From the NCBI GenBank assembly GCA_037447655.1, contig JBBHKE010003168.1:1-33809 (forward strand): a DNA stretch of 33,809 nucleotides. The letters run 5' to 3'. The translations under genes were made by a program, and so were the position numbers. This document shows, one piece after another, positions 1 through 10,833 of the stretch. The notes beneath the pieces are model-generated. The model was not told the origin of the DNA. It did not search any database and was given only the letters and a program-made list of their open reading frames with translations. Within the stretch, counting starts at the first letter, position 1, and the number at the start of each line of letters is the position of its first letter. Source of the stretch: Zygnema cylindricum. Taxonomy: Eukaryota; Streptophyta; Zygnematophyceae; Zygnematales; Zygnemataceae.

Positions 1-489
1 AGGTATTGTTGACGTATACAATCGTCACAAACGTAACTTACGATACGTTCTTGCACATAGGGAAACTTGAAAAGTAGGGTCCGCCGGATCCGCGCTAAAA
101 TACAAAGCAAGTTCGCTAAGTTACAAGTACATGGGGATATACCCTAAGTTGCAACCGTACGGAGGAATCGCAAATTTGTAGTACAATTTGCGTCATCCTT
201 GAACTTAGGATGTACGAAAATTTGTCGTCTTGTGCTTTTCGACCCACTTCTACGACAAAAAAACGTCATCTTCAAACCTTTGTTTAAAACACATGCGCGA
301 TGTGATTTAAAATTAGGTTTTTTCGATTGACAAATAGGAACACTTTTTCGCACGTGCCTTAAATTTCGAAATTTTTCATACGATTTCCAAGGACAAATAA
401 ATGTACATAGTTCGCTATGTTCTGTCCGTTAGCGTTATAATACGACGAAAAGAAGTACACAGTTTGTTTGATTTTGTCCGTTTTCGTCC

Positions 490-650
490 AGTACGGATTT
501 TTTATTTGCAGGGTCTTCAAATTAGATGTCATTTCACCAGCGCAAGCAACGCTGGCGGGCAAAGCGATCTTCTTCAACGTGAACGCTGTGTTGGAATGCG
601 GTAGTCAGATGTCACGGTATGATACGCGACGCCACAAAGCAATTCCAAAA
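490..650 (+). other. Conserved 3' splice-site-like junction and short open frame, unit 1
   Basis: A T-rich tract (TTTTTTATTTGCAG) ends at about 511 and is followed by an open frame reading FKLDVISPAQATLAGKAIFF and onward. The same arrangement recurs in unit 2 at ~1465-1590 (TTTTTTTTGCAG, then LKVPMPFHVEATIDAKSKRI). Both end in IFFN. A polypyrimidine tract plus YAG is what a plant 3' splice site looks like, so this may be a decayed duplicated exon edge. I do not recognise the peptide, it is short, and chance is a real alternative. Confidence 0.3.
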
Positions 651-1464
651 TAACTGCGAATTACGACATGTAGCGCTGACCGCCCCAGCTTATTGTCGAC
701 GTATACAATCGGCACAAGCTGAGTTCGCATTTCATCCTTACGATATAGGGATGCGAAACCGGTCAGGCTGGATCCGCTAAAATCCAAAGTAATTTCGCTG
801 GTTCAAGTACATGGGGACATACCAACGGAAGTGATAACTACCTACGCGGCCATTTTATTTATATGTGCGCCGCAGCTTTTAAAAGCAGAACGCTACCGGG
901 TCGGTGAATTTGTTTTTTATGACGGTCGACGCTTGAAAGCGACAATATTTTACCGCAGTACAATAATCCGCCACAAAGCCGTCACGATTGTCGTCGACCA
1001 AATTAAAGTCGGCTTGTACAAATTGTACTTCAAATGTACAATTTTGACAACTACTGTGCCAAAGCAAAATCGTCTCGCGATTAGCAATTCTCCTAGTGAG
1101 TTCTGTTAAGTAAGGGTTTTTTTCCTTTCATGTAAACTTAGGCCGCACACATAAATTTTACCTATTATTAGAAAAAAAAAGTACATTTACATCATCGAGT
1201 TTAAAATGTACTACATGTTGTCGCCTTGTGTTTTGACCCCCGGCGAAAAAAGCTCATCTTCAACCTTATCTTTAAAAATACGTACGTATGTGTTTTAAAA
1301 TTAGGATTTTAAAAATAAGAACACGATTCATCGGTAATGTTTTCAAAAACTTCAAACGAATTCAAACGACGTGGAAGTGTACACGATTCGCTATATTTTG
1401 TCAGTTTTTGTCTAATACGACAAATAGAACTACACAATTTGTTTTGTTTTGTCCGTTTCCATCT

Positions 1465-1590
1465 GGTACGGATTATTTTTTTTGCAGGGGTCTCAAGGTT
1501 CCGATGCCATTTCACGTCGAGGCGACAATAGACGCAAAGTCAAAACGCATCTTCTTCAACCGTGAAACGGCACAGGCTGGAGGGCGGTAG
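1465..1590 (+). other. Conserved 3' splice-site-like junction and short open frame, unit 2
   Basis: This is the unit 2 counterpart of the junction at 490-650: a pyrimidine run ending GCAG at about 1486, then an open frame of some 34 codons that contains EATIDAKSKRIFFNRETA and stops at TAG (1588-1590). It aligns without a gap-induced frame change to the unit 1 peptide at the ATxxxxK..IFFN part. I do not recognise it; an exon fragment is possible but unproven. Confidence 0.3.
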
Positions 1591-2070
1591 GTCTACAATG
1601 TCACGAAAAGTCGCGCGACGTCACAAGCAGTTACGAAAAATGACGTGGGTCATCACAGATTGTAGACGTTGACAGCTGTCACGGGCATTGTCGACATATA
1701 CAATCGTCACGCCCTAAGTGACAATTTCGTTTGGTACACATAGGGACACTCGAAATCCCGGTCCGCCGGATCTACGCTAAAAAACAAAAAAAAATCTCTA
1801 TGTTTGAAGTACACACAGACGCACCCTTATTTGCTTGCCATTTTATTAGGAAGGGTATACATGCTCCACTGTAGATTCAGTTCGATCAGCCGTCATGGAA
1901 AGCCGAGGGCGTTTTTCCATTAAATCCAAGGCCGTCCGTTTCGGTATCGCGATAAGTTAACGGACACGCGAGCGCAATTCCTGCCGGACAATGTAAAGCA
2001 GTTCGCTTTTCGGTTCTGTAAAAGCCTCGGGGGTAGAAGCCTCGGGGAACTTCAGGTGAATCGCAATTGT

Positions 2071-2901
2071 TAGTGTTGGGTATCGAGGACCGTTTGCCAA
2101 TATTCGATATATATATATCGAATTCCGGGTACCCGATAATCGATATATCGCTTCGATATATCGAATTTAAAATTATCGCGATATATCGTATCGTCGATAT
2201 ATCGAAGCTAAAAAAAAAAAAAAAAAAAAAAAATCCCACAGGTTTTCAAATTTTCGTGACTTCGGACAAAGTGACTGTAAAATCTTTGCCGGAAAGAAAT
2301 ATGGTTTTTTCTTGAAAGTCAGCGGGTTGTAGAGATCTCTGAGGTACATTGACGAGGTACACTTGTGAAGTACACGTTTGTTATACGCAAGTACGATTTT
2401 CCAAGCGAAAAAGGTCGGTTTCCAGATATTCGATGATTTTTGAGATTTGGTTGTCACCTTACGTGGAACCACTCATATCAGAACACGTATGTAAAACTTA
2501 TTTACAAAAGATACGCGATGTACCCGAGGCCTCCGTAATACATAAATTTTGTTGTCCGTACTATTACTGAGACCTCGTGTAACCATACCCCAAATAATTA
2601 ATCATTAGAATTTCAAAATTAGTACTTTTTTGTCGGTTACATTTTGCGGCGTCTACCTTTAAGTCACGGAACGAAAATCACGGCGTAAGTGGCGTATTAG
2701 ACAATTTGACTTTTTCGCTAAAATAACATATTATACAAAAATATAAAAATATTAAATTTAAAAAATACTATATATCGCGATATATATCGCGATAATTTAT
2801 GTTGGTCTCGGTACGATATATCGAGGATCCTCCTCGATCGATATTCGATATATCGAATATCGAGATTATCGCGATATGAGTTTACCCGATACCCAACAAT
2901 A
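2071..2901. mobile_element. hAT-like non-autonomous DNA transposon (copy 1)
   Basis: The element begins TAGTGTTGGGTATCG and ends CGATACCCAACAATA, a 15-bp terminal inverted repeat with one mismatch. It is flanked by a perfect 8-bp direct repeat GCAATTGT (2063-2070 and 2902-2909), the target duplication expected of the hAT superfamily. Both subterminal regions (about 2100-2205 and 2768-2880) are packed with CGATATATCG-type palindromes and TATCGCGATA, likely transposase-binding repeats (inference). A 23-base A run lies near 2210-2233. The interior has no transposase-like ORF, so movement would need a transposase in trans. Its 3' third is closely related to 17401-17662. Confidence 0.88.
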
Positions 2902-3063
2902 GCAATTGTAACGAAGAGCCTCGAATTTGCTAAACCCTTTACCTTTATTACAGTGAATAATTTATTGGTTTTCAATGTGAGATACTCAGATTTGAGTGAA
3001 AGTCGACTACTTTTTTTTTAAATGTATTTTATTTTATGCATTTTGCTAATTACACTACAGTCA

Positions 3064-3597
3064 CCGCCAATCGCTATTAGCGTAGTGTATGCAAATTCCG
3101 TCCAACTTTTTTTTTATTTATTCTCAAATAGCGTAGCCTATTCTATTTTTTTCTTTACGCCATTAAGGGTGATTTTCCAAGTACCGTACAAAACGAAAGT
3201 ACGTTGTTGTTTAAATAGTGTGGTGTATGGTCAGTGTCAGACCGTACAAAATTGTACCTTTTAAAGTGAAAGAGTATAATTAATGAGTTTTAGTAACCAC
3301 GGATGCATAAGAATATGCGCTCTAAAAAGGGGATCAAATCGGGTTGTCAAATATCACGTTCGCACATATTTGTCCAACAACCCCGTTTCGACTGCGTGAA
3401 CGTACGATTTGTGTACGATTTGTCAGATTTTGTCCAATACCTATATTAGTGTTAGCATGTTTGCGACCGACATTTACTTTTTTCATAGATCCAAATTAGA
3501 ATTATTAAACAATTACAATGTAAGTTTTTTTTCAATATTTTCAAATTCTTAATTAGCGTATTCTTATACACTAAAGAAAAATAGCGATTGGCGATGT
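3064..3597. mobile_element. Palindromic-ended MITE-like element
   Basis: CCGCCAATCGCTATTAGCGTA at the left is mirrored by AATAGCGATTGGCG at the right (3584-3597), with further inverted similarity inwards (TAGCGTAGTGTAT against ATACACTAAAG). The interior is AT-rich with no gene. I could not find a convincing target duplication, so the exact ends and class are open. A related terminal motif, CAATCGCTATTAGTGTAAAG, stands alone near 4987, suggesting a local family. Confidence 0.55.
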
Positions 3598-3603
3598 ACC
3601 ATT

Positions 3604-4436
3604 GCAACTGTGAATCGTAATTAGCATAGTTCAAAAGTAGGTGAAAGTAGGCCCATACAGTATGCCTATTGTATGCAAAACATACAATATGCCCTTAAGA
3701 CCCATATGGTATTGGTCGAAAAATGAAAAAGAAGGTTAAGAGGGTTGAGTCGCACGTCGATCGATAGAGAACTAAACGACATGTCTAAATTTTGAAAAAC
3801 ATTCGGACAAAAAATATTTTTCTGTGAATTTTGAGGTATTTTTATTTCAACCGCTAGATTTGGACGATCGGCCGCTAAGCATTCAAAGTTAGCGATCTTA
3901 AGAAGATCACATAAATGCCCATAACACAACCTGATGGGACAATTTGTCATATTAGTGTTTGCAATTTGAAGGCCACTAAATAAAGCCCAAATTGACCTCA
4001 ACGGGTTCGTCCGCTTTCTCCACGGAATGTCATCCTATGCCGCCAGTCAGCAAACAATTTCGGCGTGTGTGGCACATTGCATGAATAAGTCATATTGTAC
4101 GACAGGCTAAGAGTGTCCCGCGACTGCACACCCATACAATATGCCTACTCTACGTGAGTTTAGTGCCAAGTTTTGTGCGCCTATCAAAGGCCTAGTATAA
4201 AAACACCTACTTTTGAACTATGGTAATTAGCGTTAGTATTTTTTTGCCACTGGAAACATCTTTTATCCGTACACATTTGTCCAATTTTTTATTTAAGACC
4301 GCCATTCGTAAGCTGAGAATGTTACATTTTAATCGAAACCGTCCGATTCACAATCGGACAAGTATGTACGAAGAAATTTTGATTTTTTTTCGATGAGATG
4401 AAAAAAACCTCAACGCTAATTACGATTCACAGTTGT
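3604..4436. mobile_element. Palindromic element, interrupted by a nested MITE
   Basis: The ends are inverted copies: CAACTGTGAATCGTAATTAG at the left, and CTAATTACGATTCACAGTTG at the right (about 4415-4436). Removing the nested element at 3625-4222 with one copy of its target duplication rejoins the left end as GTAATTAGCGTTAG, which mirrors the right end CAACGCTAATTAC. That leaves an element of about 230 bp. No coding sequence is seen. The target duplication of this outer element is not evident. Confidence 0.65.
3625..4222. mobile_element. hAT-type MITE, 598 bp, nested
   Basis: A perfect 19-bp terminal inverted repeat, CATAGTTCAAAAGTAGGTG, closes the element at both ends. The flanks are a perfect 8-bp direct repeat GTAATTAG (3617-3624 and 4223-4230). 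The 8-bp duplication indicates the hAT superfamily. Just inside both ends is a short CCCATACARTATGCCTA block (3651 and 4131). The interior ORFs are not transposase-like, so the element is non-autonomous. It inserted into one arm of the palindromic element spanning 3604-4436 and is therefore younger than it. Confidence 0.88.
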
Positions 4437-5480
4437 ACTGTACTGTACTCTAGTCAACGTGAGTGCCGTGACACGCTTTGCGGGCAGTCAGCGTGACACG
4501 CCAGGACGCCGCGATTACTGTACGGCACCGCCGCCATCGTGACACCAGCTTCCCGAGTCTTACGAAGAGTTACGTAAATGGGAAGCGAAATGGAATTCGG
4601 AGGAAACATCAAATTTAAGCGAAGGGAAACAAAATAAAGGGGAAAACAATGTTTCGTTCACATAATTTTTGAAAACAAAATTTCGGTATTTTTTATTTTC
4701 TTGCAGAATTTTCGTAAAAAAACATTTTGTAATTTTTGCTTATCTCTTTTTGCATGCTAAATTTTTGTAAACAAACTTTTCGCGATTTCACTTCTCTCTT
4801 TTTGCACGCTACAAAATTGCGGAAAGTTTGTTTACTAAAATCTGCGAAAGAAACATTGTTTTTTCCTTCGTTTTTCTTTTTTTTTCTCGCCACAAAGCTT
4901 CGAGCACCATTCAGGTGACGTACATTTAAGGTACAAAATTGTACGTGCAATTGTATTGCCTAACATGTGCAGTGTGCTTATCTTCAATCGCTATTAGTGT
5001 AAAGAAATTGCCAGTGTAGAGAAACAAATATTGTTATTAACTCTATTTTAAGTTCAAGGGCCTAACGCTAAAAATACTTGACACTAATTTACACATTTAA
5101 CACTAGTTTTGATATAAATTTCCATAGTATAGATGCTTAGTCTGTGTTCACATGGTCAACGCTTGAACATGTGATGAAAGGTTGGCTCAACTTTTCCTCC
5201 TCGTTATTACTACCAATTAAATCTAAGTGCGCTTTCCCGTATCGACGCAACTCACATTCTCTTTATACATTTGTGTTTAATAACAAGCACTTTTAGTACA
5301 GACGAACAAACATACCTCGCGCTATTTAAATGCCTCTTAAGTTAGGATAATCAACACTAATCAAATCGTACATATTTTACCACAAAAGAAATAACAATAT
5401 TATTAAACCAATTTTATGTTAATGGTCGAAATTTAAGGCCGCCAATGCAATATTATCGACAGTACCATTCAAGTCATATT
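4437..5480. other. Intergenic stretch without recognisable gene
   Basis: A GTGACACG-type block repeats three times at 4468-4550. An imperfect hairpin lies at about 4766-4836: GTAAACAAACTTTTCGC is mirrored by GCGGAAAGTTTGTTTAC with one mismatch. CTTTTTGCAYGCTA recurs within it, so it may be a small tandem or inverted duplication. The rest is AT-rich and I see no gene, RNA or transposon end. Confidence 0.5.
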
Positions 5481-6914
5481 GTATTTGACTTTCAGAAACA
5501 ATAGCCATTGTACATTGCACAGGGCAAGGGTTAAAGAAGGGCTTGTAATTACAACGGCGAAACCCAAGTTGGTTTTCGCTAAACAGGAGCGAAAAGTAGT
5601 CATTTTATGGTCATTTCAACTACTGGGAAGTTTATGGTTATACGGTTCTAACTGGTTTTGTTTTGGACATTCAACGTTTTTATAAACATTCGTAACAACT
5701 TTGGAGTGACCACTTTTGACCACTGATAGAGAAAATCCCTTGTTGAAAACCGATGGTTCTCCTCGTTGGATGTTAAGCTCGTGTAATGCATCTAAACAAA
5801 GTATCCATGTTCCTCTCACATGTTTGACGTTTTTACAACAAAAAACACGATCAAAAGAGTGAAAGCTAAAAACCCATAAAGATAAGTGTTGCATCCATCG
5901 GTTTCTGATTAGTTAAGTATCCCATGCAGCCAACAATACAAATTGATTGGTGCATAATGTGTATTTCAATTCTCTCGATGCGATGCCCGATATGGGTACA
6001 TATTATCGATAGTGTTGCAGTATGTTGATCCCAACGCAATGATGTGTTGTTCTGAGACAACTGCTGGTACTGAAGATGAAGAAGATGCAGCAGTAGTCAT
6101 CGTAAAACAAATCAAGAGAGGAAGCTTCCACAAATACCGATGGCTGAACAGCAACTTTGACAGACTATAACTTTCAGAAAAGCGCTCCAAACGTCCTGAA
6201 AATTTGCCACAATGTAGATACCATAAAAAGGAACACACACACAAAATTTCAATCAATTCCGCTCACACATCTCTGAGATATGTAGAAATGAAATTACATA
6301 AAACTGGGTGTACAGTTTTCATATCATTTGTTCCTAAAAATCAAATTCACTAAGTCCTACTTTTATACACCGAAACTACACTAAGCTGTACGGAGGCATT
6401 CCAGCCGTACATCTAACATTCTATCACAAATATTACTGTGAGTATACCTGTGTACTGAAGGTATGTCATAAACCACATTCTCAACACTAAACAACTAATT
6501 CACTATAGACAAAATTCTTTTCTACCAAATATTTACACCGAAGTTCAATCAACGAAAAGTGAAAGTGATCTAGTCACGCCTCGTCGGTATTTGTTGGCCG
6601 CGGCAGTCAGCCGTACGATTAGAGGATTTGGAACCGTAGAATTGACTTCACGAAGTCCTACCGAATTTCCATACGTCCACGGAGGACATACTGATGCATT
6701 CTCTCAAGTGACGACGCATATCCCAAGTGTGAATGAACCGCGAACTCCCAACTTCACTGTCACACTAATTTTGGTAAATACTGAATCGAACTCAACCAAA
6801 AATAGCTTAAGTCCTGAACAACTCTCTCTCCCTCACAACTGAGGCATAAAGAGGACTAAAGCTTTCTAAAAACAACATGATGTACTGATCCGATCTGCTT
6901 TTGAACAATGAAGC
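5481..6914. other. Intergenic stretch, only short unconvincing ORFs
   Basis: Both strands hold ORFs below 100 codons. The two longest are on the minus strand (5616-5894 and 5966-6256), overlap nothing recognisable, and show no domain or signal I can name. A 43-codon plus-strand ORF at 6037-6168 has an acidic TEDEED stretch but no other support. This is simply the sequence into which the Ty3/gypsy element at 6915 inserted. Confidence 0.45.
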
Positions 6915-7882
6915 TGTAATAGGATCTCCTAGCTCTCAGAAAATCCCATTACTACAAACAATCCCAACCACACATTCCACACATTGGAAAATACACATCC
7001 ACATTGGACCACACTCACATAAGGATACACTTTAAATTAGAAGAAGCTTCTGTCCACATAACATTAGCTTGGTCTCTTGCCCTCGTGGCTCAACCCTTCT
7101 TGTTAAAGTGTTTTCCACTACTCTCCACTCTTAATAATTCTATCTCTTAACTACTAAAACACTATTTAGTTAGTAAGAGATTTCAATGCAAAAACGCCTT
7201 TTCTCCAATTTGGTATTAATCGCTCAGGACCAAGATCAGTCGGAATTTCCACAAACCTTTCCAAAGGAAAAGATCTTTACTCTCCTCTTACACTTCACTA
7301 TTTATACATCATCGCCTTGGAATAGCCAAGCCAAAGTCAACGCTCTGTTTTAACAGGCTTTTACTTGGGCCAATCATTGATTAGCAAGGACTCAAACTGA
7401 CTAATGCAAAAACGTGCGAAATCTCTTACTAACTACTTAGCACTTAATAACCAATCAAACGTTACGTTTCACTACGTAACATTTACGTGCAAAATTGCGC
7501 GCCAAACGAAACGCGACTTCGCACGAGCGTGCGTAACAAATTTCGCACGCGAAACTTCCTACGTAATTCCCTTAAGTGAAAGTGACGTTTCGTACTAAAA
7601 TTTGTACGAAACGAAGCACCGTGCATACTAAACGTTTCATTAGAACTTTATGAAACGTACGCACGTAATTTCGGTACTAATTTGACCCTTAACCTGTTTC
7701 AATGATACCCACTTGTTATTTAGACCCCACGCTGTCACCTAAATACACCCATCGCTATAACTTTTAAAATATAACTCCAAATAGCGTGATTCTTTCGCGG
7801 ACGTCTACCAAATTTAATACTCTATAATCATAACACCTGAATACCCCTTAATAATCAAGTTAGACCCGCTCTTACTATTACA
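6915..7882 (-). repeat. 3' LTR of the Ty3/gypsy element
   Basis: A 968-bp LTR bounded by the perfect inverted repeat TGTAATAG/CTATTACA. Apart from the extra segments noted there, it aligns almost end to end with the right-hand LTR, including TAGTTAGTAAGAGATTTCAA and CCATCGCTATAACTTTTAAA. This copy is the simpler one: it carries a single copy of the segment that is tandemly doubled at 15074-15245 and lacks the 265-bp insert found there, so it is the better guide to the ancestral LTR. It contains many TACGTAAC/CGTACGAAACG-type short repeats at about 7460-7670. Confidence 0.93.
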
Positions 7883-7900
7883 TCATCCCCTCCTTATTTT
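7883..7900 (-). promoter_or_regulatory. Polypurine tract
   Basis: Directly next to the 3' LTR the minus strand reads AAAATAAGGAGGGGATGA. This purine run sits where the plus-strand DNA primer of reverse transcription is made, and it confirms the minus orientation of the element. Confidence 0.85.
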
Positions 7901-7931
7901 TAACTCACCATAGTTAAAACACCTTTAATTC

Positions 7932-8340
7932 TCAAAACGGGACTTCTATATTATTATCCCTCTTATACCTCTGTAAAAACTCAGAAATTACATCCTCTAA
8001 AGTCAACTCATCCTTATGCCTTCTTAGATAATGCACTTGCCAGAATATAGTATCGCCGATCTTGAACCGTTGACCAACCCATTCTGTTACCCATCTGTGG
8101 ACTTCAGGTTCTATAATTATCGAGGGATCCAATTCCAATTCCCCTTCAGTTGGTCGAAGATTTGCTGGTTTCAATTGGCTGATGTGTATGACTGGATGTA
8201 TTTTTGTTAAAGGCGGAAAATTCAATTTGGTAGCAACTGACAATATCATCTCGATTACAGTAAATGGTCCTATGTACTTAGGAGCAAATTTCCCCGTAGG
8301 ATCCGATTGTCCCTCGATCTTGCACCTGTAATGAGTTGTA
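7932..8340 (-). pseudogene. Integrase C-terminal region, chromodomain-like tail
   Basis: The minus strand encodes TTHYRCKIEGQSDPTGKFAP and KYIGPFTVIE, then KIHPVIHISQLKP, the typical GPF/Y-type module that follows the gypsy integrase core. The end reads IFWQVHYLRRHKDELTLEDV, then ISEFLQRY, which resembles a chromodomain (W.V.YL....TLED..EFL). This hints at a chromovirus lineage, but the match is weak. A stop precedes LSTTHYRC. The last open frame (105 codons) ends at 7932, about 50 bp from the 3' LTR. In intact relatives this part binds DNA or chromatin and helps choose the target. Confidence 0.75.
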
Positions 8341-8546
8341 GAAAGTCAAACCTTGTCAATTGTGCGTAACATCATATCACCCTGTTTGCGGTTAGCATTT
8401 TATTCTTGCCTCTTTTGTGCCTCCACTAATGCATCTCGGACAGTTTTCCAAACTGTTTGAACGTATTCCCAAAACTCTATTCTAGAACCTCTATTCTCTT
8501 GAGTGACCCCTGTTATTAAGTCTAATACTTCTCTAGGCTGGTATCC

Positions 8547-9065
8547 CTATGCAAATTTAAATGGTGAGAATCTTGTTCTAGCATGTTTACATGAATTGTT
8601 TGCAAATTCCATTAATGGCAGTTTAGATTCCCATGTGTTTTGAACTCCACTGCAAACAGTCCTAAGCAATTCCTCTAGTGTACGGTTCATCCAAACAGTC
8701 CTAAGCATTTCCTCTAGTGTACGGTTCATCCTTTTTGTCTGTCCATCTGTCTGAGGATGATAAGCGGTACTCGTTTTCAATTCAAAACCTAAATTTTGCT
8801 GTAATTCTTTCCAAAAAGCAAACGTAAATTTAAAATCTCTATCACTGACTATAGATAGAGGGACTCCATGATGTCTGACCACGTTCTCAAAATAGAACTT
8901 TGCAATATCTACAACTGAATGAGTGGTTTTGCAAGGGATAAAAATTGCCATTTTAGTGAACCTATCGGCTACGACCATGATACTGTCATTCTTTTTAGAT
9001 GTAGCAAGCAACTTGACAATAAAATCCATACTAACAGATTCCCACGATCTTTCGGGGATATCCAA
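8547..9065 (-). pseudogene. Integrase catalytic core with Glu-to-Lys change
   Basis: A 172-codon open frame carries the rve integrase core: WESVSMDFIV (first Asp), GVPLSIVSDRDFKF (second Asp), and TAYHPQTDGQTKRMNRTLEE. The last motif is normally QTER, where E is the third catalytic residue of DDE; here it is QTKR, so cleavage and strand transfer should be lost. A 39-bp tandem duplication (8654-8731) repeats MNRTLEEMLRTVW-like residues just after it. Upstream, stops separate this frame from the zinc-binding domain. Confidence 0.88.
8654..8731. repeat. 39-bp tandem duplication inside integrase
   Basis: Two adjacent copies begin AAACAGTCCTAAGCA at 8654 and 8693, with one substitution between them. 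The duplication is in frame (13 codons) and doubles MNRTLEE(M/L)LRTV just after the third catalytic position. It probably arose by replication slippage or template switching. Confidence 0.9.
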
Positions 9066-9107
9066 AGGTTTTAAGAGACCTCTAGGTTTTTAGGTAATAG
9101 GTTTACT

Positions 9108-9440
9108 CTATTGGCAAAGGACACAACTTTCCACTTGTTTTGACACCTCCTTTGCCATCCCAGGCCAAAACAGTCTACTTTGCAATCGACTAAGAGTTTT
9201 ATCTTGATCTAGATGTCCTAAATGCTCATGAGTTTCCCAAAAAAATTGTTTTCTTAAGTCTCCCACTTCTGGAATGCATAATCTATCCCCAATATGCAAA
9301 TACAGAAAACCATCATCTAGTCTAAAGTTTTTGACATGCCTCTCATTCAATGGGTCAGAATTCCATCCCGAAATATTCTTGCAAATCACAGCAAAATAAG
9401 GATCTTTATAATTACCATTTCTAACTGTATCTAAAAACAA
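9108..9440 (-). pseudogene. Integrase zinc-binding (HHCC) N-terminal domain
   Basis: The frame reads LRKQFFWETHEHLGHLDQDK, TLSRLQSRLFWPGMAKEV, SKQVESCVLCQ: the two His and CxxC of the HHCC zinc domain with the familiar FWPGM motif. The part before it (LDDGFLYLHIGDRLCIPEVG) is the usual linker from RNase H. Stops follow CVLCQ and again after KPIT (~9090), at positions where relatives have Gln or Trp, splitting it from the core. Confidence 0.88.
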
Positions 9441-10035
9441 TTCATCCTAAACCATAACACTTATTTCAAAACATCTACTTAAAGGATCTGCGACTACATT
9501 TGTCTTCCCAGGAATATGCTTGACATTATATTTGAAATATGCTAATTTCTACATCCACCTAACCTGTCTGCCAGTCATAATCTGTGCAATATGTGCATCA
9601 CTTAATCTCTATAAATAAGAGAGTGCTTTATTATCACAGTGAATGTAAATTCTTTATTATGCAAATAGCAACGCCATTTCACCAATGCATGTACAATTGC
9701 AAGTAATTCCTTTTCCTGTGCTGTATAGTTCTTCAGCATCATTGAATTTTATGGACTCAAAAGCAATAGGATGAAAGCGTTGCCGACTTTTTGACTTATA
9801 ACTGCACCTAGACATTTATCAGATGTATCTGTAGTGATCAAAACTTCAAATTCCTTAGCAGGGTAGGATACACCAGTGTGGGGGCAGAGGTCAACTGCCC
9901 CTTTAGTTCCTCGAATGCTCCCTCCTGATCAGCTCCCCACACAAACGTCTCCTTCTCTTGAATTAAATCCGTCAAAGGTGAGGCGATCATACTGGAGTTC
10001 ATGACAAATTTCCTGTAATTAGTGGCCAATCCCAA
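9441..10035 (-). pseudogene. RNase H region, frameshifted
   Basis: After the connection segment GLATNYRKFVMNSSMIASPL, TDLIQEKETFVWGADQEGAF and EELKGQLTSAPTL comes a recognisable RNase H: VLITTDTSDKCLGAVIS (first Asp), AQEKELLAIVHALVKWRCYL, and YFKYNVKHIPGKTNVVADPL. These pieces lie in different frames and are broken by stops, so the domain is dead. In intact elements it degrades the RNA of the RNA-DNA hybrid. The connection frame is open only over 9838-10035. Confidence 0.85.
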
Positions 10036-10833
10036 AAATGATCTAACTTTTGTGACATTAGTAGGTTGTTTCTAATTTTGGATTGCTAAAATTTTGGATG
10101 GATCAGTTTTAACACCTTCCCCACTAACTATGTGTCTCAAAAATAATTGTTCACGTTTAAAAAAGCTAAATTTTGACAATTTTCCATATGATTTTCTTTC
10201 TCTTAACCTTTCCAACACTTTTCTTAAATGAATAACATGTTGTTCTTTAGATTCACTGTAAAATAAAATATCATCTATCAACACTTGGACAAACTCATCT
10301 ATTTAATCTAAAAAAAATCATTAATCTTTGGTAAGTAGGCGGTGCATTTTTTAAGCCGAATGACATCACAATCTATTCGAAATGACCCACCCTAGTCCTG
10401 AAAGTAGTTTTACCAACATCTTTAATTCTAATTGGCATTGATTAAAGCCACTACGCAGGTCAATCAACAAAAATACTTTAGCACCTTTTAAACGATCTAT
10501 CGAATCAGAAATTAAAGGTAACGAATACTTATCTTTCACCATAATTTTGTTCGGACTACGATAATCGACACACATTCTCAACGTTCCGTTCTTCTTTTTG
10601 ACGAAGAGAACTAGTGCTCCGTACGGTGATTTGTTCGGCTGAATATGTCCTTTGTCTATGAGTTCCTTGATCTGTTTCTTTAACTCCTCTTGCTCAAAGA
10701 AACTCTGCTTATAATTTCTTGTGACAGGAGGGTTGCATCCAGGTTCAAGGTTAATAACATGTTCCACATCTCGGGAAGGTGGCCTTCTTGAGGGTAAATC
10801 ACTTGGAAAAACATCTTGAAATTCAAAAATCAA
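10036..10833 (-). pseudogene. Reverse transcriptase, broken
   Basis: The 155-codon frame 10366-10833 reads [60 protein letters not shown] and [14 protein letters not shown] (first catalytic Asp). A frameshift follows; the next frame gives FRTRVGHFE, a stop, then [18 protein letters not shown]. Another shift leads to LIDDILFYSESKEQHVIHLR (10072-10284), where the usual YxDD box reads LIDD. All parts of a gypsy RT are present in order, but at least two frameshifts and one stop inactivate it. Confidence 0.9.

Larger units (their letters stand above)
1..1830. repeat. Three diverged tandem units of a 0.7-1.0 kb repeat
   Basis: The motif ATTGTYGACRTATACAATCG recurs at about 5, 692 and 1689. Each time it is followed after 60-80 bases by a CCGGATC or GGATCC block, CGCTAAAA and (twice) AAGTACATGGGGA. 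Unit 1 (1 to ~690) and unit 2 (~690-1688) share a long downstream part: a TTTAAAATTAGG block, TTCGCTATRTTYTGTC, a TTTTGTCCGTTT stretch, a pyrimidine run ending GCAG, and ATCTTCTTCAACSTGAA. Unit 3 (from ~1689) breaks off near 1830. Unit 2 has about 300 extra bases (~820-1130) that unit 1 lacks. Short ORFs are present but match no family I know. I read this as an old tandem duplication of a noncoding or decayed sequence. Confidence 0.75.

Noticed and set aside
5616-5894. 92-codon minus-strand ORF
   Set aside because: No recognisable domain and length within chance expectation for AT-moderate DNA.
6037-6168. 43-codon plus-strand ORF with an acidic TEDEED stretch
   Set aside because: Short, no homology I can name, no promoter or splice support; kept out as a gene.
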